From Saccharothrix sp. HUAS TT1 (GTDB lineage Bacteria > Actinomycetota > Actinomycetes > Mycobacteriales > Pseudonocardiaceae), in NCBI RefSeq assembly GCF_040744945.1, contig NZ_CP160453.1, positions 5,890,001 through 5,954,000 on the forward strand: a stretch of 64,000 nucleotides of DNA, in the 5' to 3' direction. Below the pieces are notes generated by a model. That model did no database searches. It saw only the letters and a list, made by a program, of their open reading frames with translations, and was not told where the DNA came from. This document shows, one piece after another, positions 24,147 to 32,444 of the stretch (positions are counted from its first letter, which is position 1; the number at the start of each line of letters is the position of its first letter). A program made the position numbers and the translations under genes.

Positions 24147-26440
24147 GACCGGTTGTAGTTCATGTGCATGCGCATGTCGATGATGTTCATGCCGGACGCC
24201 TTCGAGTGGTCCGGCGCGTGGTAGGCGTTGCCGTCGAGGAACGCGTTGCGGCTCGTCGGCTGCCCGGCGGTGCCCATCCCCTGCTCGTGGTCGTACTGCT
24301 CCAGCGCGGCGGTGGCGTCGTCGGCGCTGTACTCGCGCCGCTCCTCCCAGGTGAAGAACTGCGCCGAGTGGTTCACCGAGCCGCGGTTCCACTTGTCGTT
24401 GACGAACGCGGCCACTTCGCCGAAGACGTAGAAGTCGCGGCCCTTCTCGCCGAACTTCGCGGTGGCGTGCTGCTGGATGGCGGGCAGGAACCGGCGGTTC
24501 CAGGTCACCCTGGGGATGTGCACGGCGGTGTCCACGCGGAACCCGTCCACGCCCATGTCGATGAACCGGTTGTAGGCGTCGATCAGGTACTTCTGCACGA
24601 CCGGGTTCTCGGTGTCGAAGTCGGCCAGGTCCTCGTGCAACCAGCACGACCGGGAGTCCTCGCCCTCCCAGTTGCCGATCCAGCAGCGGTGGTAGAGCTG
24701 CGCCGGGAACATGCCGGAGGTGGGGCTCGGCCACTGGCAGCTGTAGATCCGGTAGCCCTCGGGGCTGCTGTGCCGGGTCGGCTTGCCCCAGTCGACGCAG
24801 GTGTTGCCGGCGGGCTCGGTGGTCGACCACAGGTCGCCGTTGTAGTACGACTTGCCGGTGCCGGGGTCGATGGTCAGGCCGTCGTACTCGAAGCCCTGCA
24901 CCGGCTGGTCGTAGTACCAGCTCCACTGGTTGTCCCGGACGCCGAACACCTTCGCCTGGAACAGGCCCTTGGCGCCCCAGCGCGAGCTGTGGTTGTAGAC
25001 CACGTCCTGGTAGATCTTCAGGCCCTTGGCGTGCGCCTTGTTGATCAGGTCCTGGTAGGTCGCGCCGGGCGTCTCCAGTCGCGGGTCGACCCGGTGGAAG
25101 TCCCAGCCGTGGTAGCCGTGGAAGTCGTAGTCCGAGCGGTTGAGCACGACCGGGGTGATCCAGACCGCGGAGAAGCCGAGGCCCTTGATGTAGTCGAGCT
25201 TGTCGACCAGGCCCTGGAAGTCGCCGCGGAACATCGGGTCGTTGTTGGCCGCGTTGCCGGAGCGGACGTGCTGGCTGCCGCCCCGGTTGTTGGCCGGGAC
25301 GCCGTCGTTGAAGCGGGCGGTCATCACGAAGTAGATCGAGTCCTCGCGCGGGTCGCCGCCCAGCGGTGTGCCGCCGGGCGGCGCGGGCGGGGCGTCGCCC
25401 GTGGTGACCGCGACCGGCGCGGAGGAGGCGGACTTGTTGCCCGCCGCGTCGTACGCCTTGAGCGCGTAGGTGTAGGTGGTGTTCGCGGTCAGCGGCCCGT
25501 CGGCGAAGCCCGCCGACCCGGTGTTGCGCACGACCGTGCCCAGCGCGCCTCCGGTGCGGGTGATCTCGTAGCCGGCGACCGCGACGTCGTCGGTGGACGC
25601 CTGCCAGCTCAGCGAGACGGTCAGCTCGGACGCCTGCGCCCGCACCGCCGTCGGCACGCTCGGCGCGGTCGTGTCCTGCGGGGCAGGGGGTCCGCAGGGG
25701 TCGGCCGCGTTCGGCGTGACCACACCGTCCTTGACGGTGCTGCGCCCGACGCCCAGGGCGTAGTCGGCGCCGTTGTTGTTGTCCCACTGGCCGGAGCCGT
25801 TGTTGAACGCGGCCTTGAGCCCGGTGGCGGCGCCGAGGTCGATCGAGGCGCGGGCCCAGTCGGGGCAGACCTGCTCCATCACCACGCCCGGCACGGCGGT
25901 CCACGTGCCGCCGGCCGGCTGGTAGTGGATGCGGGCGCCGGTCCAGTTCCGCGCCTTGGTCGAGTAGTAGACCTCGGCGTGGTTCGTCGGGTCGGGGTCC
26001 GGGTCCGGCCCGGGAGCGCCGCACGGGTCGCCGACGCCGGTCACTCCGGCGGCGACGGTGACGTTCCCGGTGCCCAGGCTGTAGTTGCGCCCGGTGTTGT
26101 TGTCCCACGTGCCCGAGCCGTTGTTGAACACCGCGACCAGGCCGGTGGCCCCGCCCAGCGCCACGGTCCTGCGGGCCCAGCCCGCGCACGCCGCCGGTTC
26201 CATCCGCTCGCCGGGCACGGCGGTCCACGGACCGTTGCGCGGTTGGTAGTGCACGTTGGCCGCCGACCAGCCCGCGGGCAGCCGGTAGAAGACCGTGGTG
26301 GTGTTCGCCTCGGCGGCCGAGGCCGTCGGCCCCGGTGTCGTCGTCCGGTCGTCCGCGGCGCCGGTCGGCGCGGCCCAGGTCGCCCCGGCCAGGCCGAGGG
26401 CCGCGACCAGGGCGGTCAGTCGTCGCGATCTCGCTCGCAT
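24128..26440 (-). pseudogene. Secreted GH13 alpha-amylase with two CBM25 modules and FN3, C-terminally truncated
   Basis: 770 aa from ATG 26440. Signal peptide residues 1-28, two starch-binding CBM25-like modules (about 45-140 and 150-255; each has IHYQP/VHYQP, WTAVPG, FNNGSG and WDNN), FN3 (about 260-345), then the GH13 barrel. GH13 region I (DVVYNHSS), region II with the nucleophile (GFRVDTAVH) and region III with the acid (YVFGEV) are present. Region IV with its HD stabilising Asp, the last barrel strands and domain C are absent: the frame ends soon after MNIIDMRMHMN with a short unrelated tail. It should therefore be inactive. The breakpoint coincides with the edge of the prophage block, suggesting interruption by integration. 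Confidence 0.8.
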
Positions 26441-26474
26441 CACTGCTCCCGTCACGCTCCATTGCGCAAAGTGG

Positions 26475-26563
26475 TGCAATTGTTTGCAGGCTAGACCCGG
26501 CTCCGCGCGGCTGTAAACGCGTGACGAGCACTGATCGGGGCTTCGCGTTGCAAGTTTTTGCAG
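26475..26563. promoter_or_regulatory. Duplicated TGCAA-N3-TTTGCAG operator in divergent promoter region
   Basis: Copies at 26475-26489 (TGCAATTGTTTGCAG) and 26549-26563 (TGCAAGTTTTTGCAG) flank the region between the amylase and the STAND/LuxR regulator. TTGCA-type repeats resemble operators of Streptomyces maltose/amylase genes. Likely controls amylase, the regulator, or both. Confidence 0.55.
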
Positions 26564-26633
26564 ACTGGTTCGACCGGGTGCGGCTTTGTGGATCTCACCG
26601 CAGGCGGGTGGACCGATGTCGTACGGTGTCCGG

Positions 26634-28934
26634 ATGACCGAGCGGGCAGCGGGAGGCGGTGTGGTGCCGCGGGCGCTGAGTTCGTTCGTCGGCCGCAAGG
26701 ATCTGCTGGCCGAGCTGCGCCGGCGGATCGGGGTCGCGCCGCTGATCACGCTGACCGGCGTGGGCGGCGGCGGCAAGACCCGGCTGGCGCTGGAACTGGC
26801 GTCGCAGGTGCGCCGCGCCTACGACGACGGCGTGCGGGTGGTCGAGCTGGCGTCCGCGCGCGGCGGCGACCCGGAGTTGTTGGCGCAGGTGGTGCTGAGC
26901 GCGGTCGGCGTGCCCGACCAGGCGACCACGACGCCGTTGGACACCCTGGTCGACTACCTCAGGCCGCGGCAGGTGCTGCTGGTCCTGGACAACTGCGAGC
27001 ACCTGGTCGAGCCGGTCGCGCAACTCGTGCGCGCGGTGCTCGGCGCGGCGCCCGGCGTCCGGGTGCTGGCCACCAGCCGGGCCCGGCTGCGGGTCCCCGG
27101 CGAGGTGCTGGTGATGGTGCCGCCGCTGGACGTGCCCGCCGAGGACGCGCCGATGAGCCTGGAGCACGAGTCGGTCGCGCTGCTGGTGGACCGGGCCGAG
27201 GCGAGCGTGCCGGGCTGGCGGGTGACGCCGGAGAACTGGCCGGACGTGGTGCGGGTGCTGCGCCGCGTCTCGGGCATCCCGCTGGCCATCGAGCAGGCCG
27301 TGGTGCGGATGCGGTCCATGCCGGTGTCGCTGCTGGCCGACCGGCTCGACGACGTGATGCGCGTGCTCACCGCCAACGACACCACCGCGGTCGAGCACCA
27401 CCAGACCATGGCCGCGCTCATCGACTGGAGCCACGCCCACTGCACGCCCGCCGAACGCCTGCTGTGGGCGCGGTTGTCGGTGTTCGAGGGCGGGTTCAGC
27501 CTGCCCGCCGCCGAAGCCGTGTGCGCGGGCGGCGAACTCGGCCCCGACCAGGTCGCGGACGCGTTGGCCGGGCTGCTGGACAAGTCGATCGCGCTGCCGT
27601 CCGCCGACCGCAGCCGCTACCACCTGCTGGAGCCGCTGCGGCAGCACGGCGCGGCCCGGCTGCGGGCCGGCGGCGAGCTGGAGGCCGTGCGGCTGCGGCA
27701 CCAGGACTACTTCCGGCGCGAGGCGGCGCGGCTGGCCGCGGCGTTCGCCGGGAACAACGAGGCCGCGCTGCTGGCCGCCGTCGACGCGGACATGGCCAAC
27801 CACCGGGTGGTGCTGGCCGACCTGATCCGCGACCCGGGCACCGCGCACGCCGGGCTGCTGATGAGCGTCGACCTGGCCCGCACCCGCTGGTACACCTACG
27901 CCGGTCGATTACCCGAGGAACGGCTGTGGCTGGGTCGCGCGCTGACCGCCACGCCGGAGGCGATCGACCCGCTGCGCGCCAGCGCCATCGCCCTCGACGC
28001 GTGGATCGCGCTGTGCCTGGGCGTGGAGCGGGAACTGGTCGCGCGGCGGGTGGACGAGGCCGACGCCATGGCCCGCGAGGTCGGCGGGCCGGTGCCCGCG
28101 GTGACGTTCGTGCGCGGCGCGTACGCCGTGCTGGCGCTGGGCGCGGTCGACGGCGTGGAGCTGCTGCGGCAGGCGCACGAGGAGTTCGGCGCGCTGGGCC
28201 CCGCGTTCGCGGTGGACCACCACCTCGCGCACATCATGCTCACCGTGTCGCTGGTCCTGCTCGGCTCGCGCGAGCAGGCCGAACCGGCGGCGGACGAGTT
28301 CTTCGCGACGTGCGAGCAGCTCGGCGCGCAGTGGGGCATCAGCTGGGCGCACTGGTGCCGCGGCGTCGTGCAGACCCGGTGGGGCGACCCGGAACGCGCG
28401 CTGGGCGAGCTGATCGAGGGCCTGCGGGTGCAGCGGGAGATCCGCGACAAGTGGGGACCACTGTGGTCGATCGAGGCCCTGGGGTGGGCGCACTCGCGCG
28501 CCGGCGACGGCTCGGCCGCCGCCCGGATGCTGGGGCTGGCGCACGGGCTGCACCGGGTGACCGGTGTGCGGGTGGACGGCCTGGTGCCGTTCGCGTGGGT
28601 CACCGCGCAGGCCGTGGCGCGGGCCAAGGCGGTGCTCGGCGACGACGAGTACGCGCGGGCCTACGCGAGCCCGGCGGAGTCGGTGGAGCAGGCGCTGGCC
28701 GTGGTGCTGGACGAGGTGCCCGCGCCGGAGGCCGACCGCCGACCGGGCGGCCTGACCCCGGCGGAGTGGAACGTGGCCAAGCTCGTCGGCGACGGCCTGT
28801 CCAACCCGGAGGTCGCCACCAGGCTGGTGATCTCGCCCGCGACCGTGCACACCCACCTGACCCGGATCTACCGCAAGCTCGACATCGCCAACCGCCACCA
28901 GCTGATCATGCTGCTGGCGAGCATGACCGACTGA
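26634..28934 (+). CDS. STAND ATPase / LuxR-family transcriptional regulator
   Basis: 766 aa from ATG 26634; an ATG at 26616 in frame is possible and neither has a clear ribosome site. Residues 30-280 are an NB-ARC-like ATPase with Walker A (TGVGGGGKTRLAL) and Walker B (VLLVLDNCEHL). Residues 350-690 are helical, TPR-like. Residues 700-766 form a LuxR/GerE helix-turn-helix (LTPAEWNVAKLVGDGLSNPEVATRL, HTHLTRIYRKL). Such proteins sense a signal through ATPase oligomerisation and activate transcription. It diverges from the amylase gene with shared operator-like repeats. Confidence 0.85.
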   Translation: MTERAAGGGVVPRALSSFVGRKDLLAELRRRIGVAPLITLTGVGGGGKTRLALELASQVRRAYDDGVRVVELASARGGDPELLAQVVLSAVGVPDQATTTPLDTLVDYLRPRQVLLVLDNCEHLVEPVAQLVRAVLGAAPGVRVLATSRARLRVPGEVLVMVPPLDVPAEDAPMSLEHESVALLVDRAEASVPGWRVTPENWPDVVRVLRRVSGIPLAIEQAVVRMRSMPVSLLADRLDDVMRVLTANDTTAVEHHQTMAALIDWSHAHCTPAERLLWARLSVFEGGFSLPAAEAVCAGGELGPDQVADALAGLLDKSIALPSADRSRYHLLEPLRQHGAARLRAGGELEAVRLRHQDYFRREAARLAAAFAGNNEAALLAAVDADMANHRVVLADLIRDPGTAHAGLLMSVDLARTRWYTYAGRLPEERLWLGRALTATPEAIDPLRASAIALDAWIALCLGVERELVARRVDEADAMAREVGGPVPAVTFVRGAYAVLALGAVDGVELLRQAHEEFGALGPAFAVDHHLAHIMLTVSLVLLGSREQAEPAADEFFATCEQLGAQWGISWAHWCRGVVQTRWGDPERALGELIEGLRVQREIRDKWGPLWSIEALGWAHSRAGDGSAAARMLGLAHGLHRVTGVRVDGLVPFAWVTAQAVARAKAVLGDDEYARAYASPAESVEQALAVVLDEVPAPEADRRPGGLTPAEWNVAKLVGDGLSNPEVATRLVISPATVHTHLTRIYRKLDIANRHQLIMLLASMTD

Positions 28935-28941
28935 GCCGCAA

Positions 28942-28985
28942 CGCGTGCCGGTCGGGTCCCCTCGCGGGAACCCGACCGGCACGCG
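28942..28985. terminator. Bidirectional terminator hairpin
   Basis: Perfect 16-bp stem (28942-28957 with 28970-28985) with a 12-base loop, placed between the convergent LuxR-type and P450 genes. Confidence 0.85.
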
Positions 28986-28986
28986 G

Positions 28987-30228
28987 TCACGGCGTCAGCA
29001 CCGCGTGCACGGCGGCGAACGTGTTGGGCACGACCTTGTCGCCGCGCTCCAGCTCCTCGGCGTCCACCGCCAGCCGGGCGTGCGGCGCGCGGTCGCGCAG
29101 GGCGGTCAGCGCGGCCCGCGCCTCGATCCGCGCCAGGTGGTGGCCGAGGCAGTAGTGCACGCCGTGCCCGAACGTCGCGTGCCCCAGCGCCGCGTTGCCG
29201 ACCGACGACACGCGGGCCGGGTCGAACCGGTCCGCCGTCGGGCCGTGCACCAGCGGGTCGCGGCCCGCCGTGCCGAGGCCGATCATCACCAGCGCGCCCG
29301 CCGGGATGACGCCGCCGGGCAGCTCGACCTCCTCGACGGCGCGGTAGTGCGGGGTGACGCGCACCGGCGGGTCCCAGCGGGCCACCTCCTCGACGGCGGC
29401 GGACACCGTGTCGGGGTTCAGCGGCTCCCACGCGCCGGGCGTGGAGAGCAGGGCGGCGGCGGCGTTGCCGATCAGGCCGGTGGTCGTCTCGTGCCCGGCG
29501 ACGACGAGCAGGATCGCCGTCGTCACCAGCTCCTCGGGCGTCAGCCGCTCGCCGTCGACCTGCGCCTGCACCAGGCCGCTGAGCAGCGCGTCGTCCGGCC
29601 GCTCCCGCTTGCGCTCGATCAGCCCGACCACGTACTCGACCATGGCGCCGGAGGCGGGGCCGACCAGCTCGGGCCGCTCGGTCATCATCGCCGCGGTCCA
29701 GTGGTGCAGCTGCTCGCGGTCCTCGACGGGCACGCCGAGCAGGTCGCAGATCACCGCCAGCGGCAGCGGGAACGCCAGGCCGGCGATCAGGTCGGCGTCG
29801 TCGGGCAGGGCCGCGACCAGCTCGTGGGCGGTCTTCTCGACCGCGGGGCGCAGGGCGTTGATGCGGCGCGGGGTGAACGCCTGCGACACCAGCGCGCGCA
29901 GCTTGCGGTGGTGCGGCGGGTCGGTGTTGAGCATCGACGGGCCGATGATCCCGGACAGGTCGGTGGGCCTGCCCTTGGCCGCCAGCTGGTCCTGCATCGC
30001 GCCGCGCAGCCCGGCGGCGTCCTTGGACAGCCGGGTGTCGCTGAGCAGGTTGCGGGTCGCCTCCAGGCCCATGGTGGTGACCAGCACCTCCAGGCCGTTG
30101 GGCAGCTCGGCGGGGTGCACGGGGCCGAGGCGGGCCAGCGCGTCCTCGTGGGCGTGGTGCTGCCAGCCGCGCAGCGGACCGCCGACGAGGGCCTGGCGGT
30201 CCGGGGCGAATCCCGCGGTCAGCTGCAC
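28987..30228 (-). CDS. Cytochrome P450
   Basis: 413 aa from GTG 30228, with GAGGAG upstream. It has the I-helix oxygen-binding motif AGHETTT (about residue 245), the ExxR motif in AVEEVARW, and the heme ligand loop FGHGVHYCLGHHLAR (Cys near residue 360). The length is typical of soluble bacterial P450s. It lies beside a MarR regulator and an LLM flavin oxidoreductase, with no ferredoxin gene next to it. Substrate unknown. Confidence 0.95.
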   Translation of the reverse strand: MQLTAGFAPDRQALVGGPLRGWQHHAHEDALARLGPVHPAELPNGLEVLVTTMGLEATRNLLSDTRLSKDAAGLRGAMQDQLAAKGRPTDLSGIIGPSMLNTDPPHHRKLRALVSQAFTPRRINALRPAVEKTAHELVAALPDDADLIAGLAFPLPLAVICDLLGVPVEDREQLHHWTAAMMTERPELVGPASGAMVEYVVGLIERKRERPDDALLSGLVQAQVDGERLTPEELVTTAILLVVAGHETTTGLIGNAAAALLSTPGAWEPLNPDTVSAAVEEVARWDPPVRVTPHYRAVEEVELPGGVIPAGALVMIGLGTAGRDPLVHGPTADRFDPARVSSVGNAALGHATFGHGVHYCLGHHLARIEARAALTALRDRAPHARLAVDAEELERGDKVVPNTFAAVHAVLTP

Positions 30229-30618
30229 GTCGTCTCCTCAGTGAATCAATCGGGTTGCGGCGTTCACTTTCGTGGGAACGCGGCACGCTGCGCATCCACC
30301 GGCGTCCGTATTCCGGGTGAAAGCGTACGGAGATCGGTGGACATGAGGGCGGGAACCACATACGGAGGCGCATACGGAGGTTTGCTGATGCGGGGTTCCG
30401 CGCGGGTGCGCGACCCTGGACGGTGTTCGGCACCCCGACAGCCGAACACCCGCCGGGCGGGTCAGGCGGGTTGGCCGCCGCCCGGCATCCGGGGGGAGCG
30501 GGGAGGGGCCGCACCCCCACACGAGCGGCCCCTTCCACGCAACAGCCGGTGGCACGACCAAGGCGGCGGTGGGCACGCGCGGCGGCCCTGGGCGCGACGG
30601 TCCCGGGCAGCGGTCGGT
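30229..30618. other. Intergenic region with terminator-like hairpins and a short direct repeat
   Basis: No gene is seen. Two hairpins could end the minus-strand MarR transcript: 30422-30431 with 30441-30450 (10 bp) and 30504-30512 with 30525-30533 (9 bp). An imperfect tandem copy of CATACGGAGG occurs near 30358-30380. The P450 promoter should also lie in the left part. Confidence 0.55.
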
Positions 30619-31080
30619 TCAGCCGTCGGCGGCGATGCGGTCCAGCACGCGGTGGAACACGCGGTCCAGCACGGCGGCTTCCTCGGGCGACAGGTCGTCG
30701 AACACGTACCGCCGCACGGTCGCCACGTGCGCGGGCGCGGCGGCCTCGATCGCGGCCCGGCCGGCGGGCGTCAGCCGCACCATCGAGCCGCGCGCGTCCT
30801 CCGGGCACTCCTCGCGCGCGACCAGCCCGCGCTTCTCCATCCGCCCGACCTGGTGCGACAGCCTGCTGCGCTCCCAGCCGACCAGCGCGCCCAGCTCGCG
30901 CGACCGCACCACCCCGCCCTCCGCCTCCGACAGCGGCGCCAGCAGCGCGTAGTCGGCGTTGGACAGCCCCGAGTCGCGCACCAGCTGCCGCTCCAACGCG
31001 CTGTGCAGCTCGCGGTCGACGGCGAGGTACGCCTGCCACACCCGCGCCTCCCGCTCGTCCAGCCACCGGGGTTCGCCCAT
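30619..31080 (-). CDS. MarR-family transcriptional regulator
   Basis: 153 aa from ATG 31080. Winged helix in the middle (LSNADYALLAPLSEAEGGVVRSRELGALVGW, RSRLSHQVGRMEKRGLVAREE, then the wing DARGSMVRLTPAG). The helical ends would form the dimer. It diverges from the LLM oxidoreductase gene across 56 bases that contain a palindrome, so it probably represses both and responds to a small molecule. Confidence 0.9.
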   Translation of the reverse strand: MGEPRWLDEREARVWQAYLAVDRELHSALERQLVRDSGLSNADYALLAPLSEAEGGVVRSRELGALVGWERSRLSHQVGRMEKRGLVAREECPEDARGSMVRLTPAGRAAIEAAAPAHVATVRRYVFDDLSPEEAAVLDRVFHRVLDRIAADG

Positions 31081-31101
31081 GGGGTCAAGCTAGCAAGATG
31101 T

Positions 31102-31111
31102 TGACGCGTCA
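31102..31111. promoter_or_regulatory. Candidate MarR operator
   Basis: TGACGCGTCA is a perfect palindrome in the 56-base gap between the MarR and LLM genes, inside a longer imperfect repeat (GATGTTGACG / CGTCATCAAT). A half-copy TTGACGTG overlaps the LLM start. Confidence 0.5.
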
Positions 31112-31136
31112 TCAATCATCGCGCTAGGTTGTTGAC

Positions 31137-32201
31137 GTGTCCTCGAACGGAATGCAGCTGGGCGTCTACAGCTTCGGCGACCGCCACCGCGACCCGCTGA
31201 CGGGCGAGCAGGTCTCCGTCGCCGACAAGCTCGCGCAGACGCTGGAGCGGATCAAGCTGGCCGACGAGCTGGGGCTGGGGTTCTACGGCCTGGGCGAGCA
31301 CCACCTGCCCGACTACTCGATCTCCAACCCCGGCACGGTCCTGGCCGCCGCCGCGAGCGTCACCTCGCGCATCACGCTCAGCAGCGCGGTCACCGTGCTC
31401 AGCACCGAGGACCCGGTCCGCGTCTACCAGCAGTTCACCACGTTGGACCAGCTCAGCCGCGGTCGGGCCGAGCTGCTGGCCGGGCGCGGCTCGTTCACCG
31501 AGTCGTTCCCGCTGTTCGGGTCCGACCTGGAGGACTACGACGAGCTGTTCGAGGAGAAGCTGGCGCTGCTGCTGCGGCTGGACCGGGAGGACCCGATCAC
31601 GTGGTCCGGCCGGTTCCGCGCGCCGCTGGAGGACGCGCACGTGTACCCGCGCCCCTACGGCGAGCGGCTGCGGATCTCGGTCGGCACGGGCGGCAACCCG
31701 GAGTCCTCGATCCGCGCCGGGCTGCTCGGCCTGCCGGTGGTGTACGCGGTCATCGGCGGCGAGCCGGAGCGCTTCGCGCCGCTGGTCGACCTGTACCGGC
31801 GGGCGGGCGAGGCGGGCGAGCAGGACCCGGGTCGGCTCAACGTGACGATGAGCGCGATCGGGCTGATCGCCCGCCGGTCGCAGGACGCCAAGGACGCGTT
31901 CCACCCGTACTGGCTGGAGACGATGAAGTACGGCGCACGGGCGCGCGGCTGGCCCGTGCCGTCCCGCGCGGAGTACGACGAGTGGGCCCGCGGCGCGCGG
32001 TCGATCTTCGCGGGCAGCCCGGCCGAGGTCGCCGAACGGCTCATCTCGGTGGGCCGGCTGGTGAACGCCGACCGGTACGCCCTGCAGATGGACTGGTCCG
32101 GCGTGCCGCACCGGCTGGTGATGGAGGCGATCGAACTGCTCGGCGCCGAGGTGATGCCGCTGGTGCACAAGGAACTCGGCACGCCGCTCGCGGCCGGCTG
32201 A
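31137..32201 (+). CDS. LLM class flavin-dependent oxidoreductase
   Basis: 354 aa from GTG 31137; the lack of a ribosome site suggests leaderless translation. It has the luciferase-like monooxygenase TIM-barrel pattern (LADELGLGFYGLGEHHLPDY, LSSAVTVLSTEDPVRVYQQFTTLD, RGRAELLAGRG). These FMN- or F420-dependent enzymes oxidise small organics or reduce quinone-like compounds. Control by the divergent MarR regulator would fit a detoxification role. Confidence 0.9.
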   Translation: MSSNGMQLGVYSFGDRHRDPLTGEQVSVADKLAQTLERIKLADELGLGFYGLGEHHLPDYSISNPGTVLAAAASVTSRITLSSAVTVLSTEDPVRVYQQFTTLDQLSRGRAELLAGRGSFTESFPLFGSDLEDYDELFEEKLALLLRLDREDPITWSGRFRAPLEDAHVYPRPYGERLRISVGTGGNPESSIRAGLLGLPVVYAVIGGEPERFAPLVDLYRRAGEAGEQDPGRLNVTMSAIGLIARRSQDAKDAFHPYWLETMKYGARARGWPVPSRAEYDEWARGARSIFAGSPAEVAERLISVGRLVNADRYALQMDWSGVPHRLVMEAIELLGAEVMPLVHKELGTPLAAG

Positions 32202-32411
32202 CGCCCGGCGGGCCACCGGTTCCCCGCCACGCCGCCGATCGGCGCCCGGCGCCGTCCACTGTGGATCACGCGGGCGCGCGAACCCCGTCGCGACGCCGGG
32301 ACCAGCGGCGTTACCGCTTGTGACACCACCCACTCGTGGTCACGCCGACGGGACGGACGCGTGAATCCCCGGTAAAGTCGCACGTCGGCGGCTTTCTTGG
32401 AGGACTTCACA

Positions 32412-32444
32412 GTGCGTCTTCACTGCACCGGTGCCCGCCGGTGA
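32412..32444 (+). CDS. Ten-residue leader peptide upstream of the Pls-like gene
   Basis: GTG 32412 has the best ribosome site around (TTGGAGGA at 32397-32404) and encodes MRLHCTGARR, then TGA. The stop overlaps the GTG at 32441 of the synthetase (GTGA). This predicts coupled translation. Peptide identity is unknown. Confidence 0.45.
   Translation: MRLHCTGARR

Noticed and set aside
1..24150. Search for an integrase, excisionase or attachment-site core within the prophage block
   Set aside because: No tyrosine or serine recombinase is encoded here, and without the left end no direct repeat can be matched; these must lie outside the window if present.
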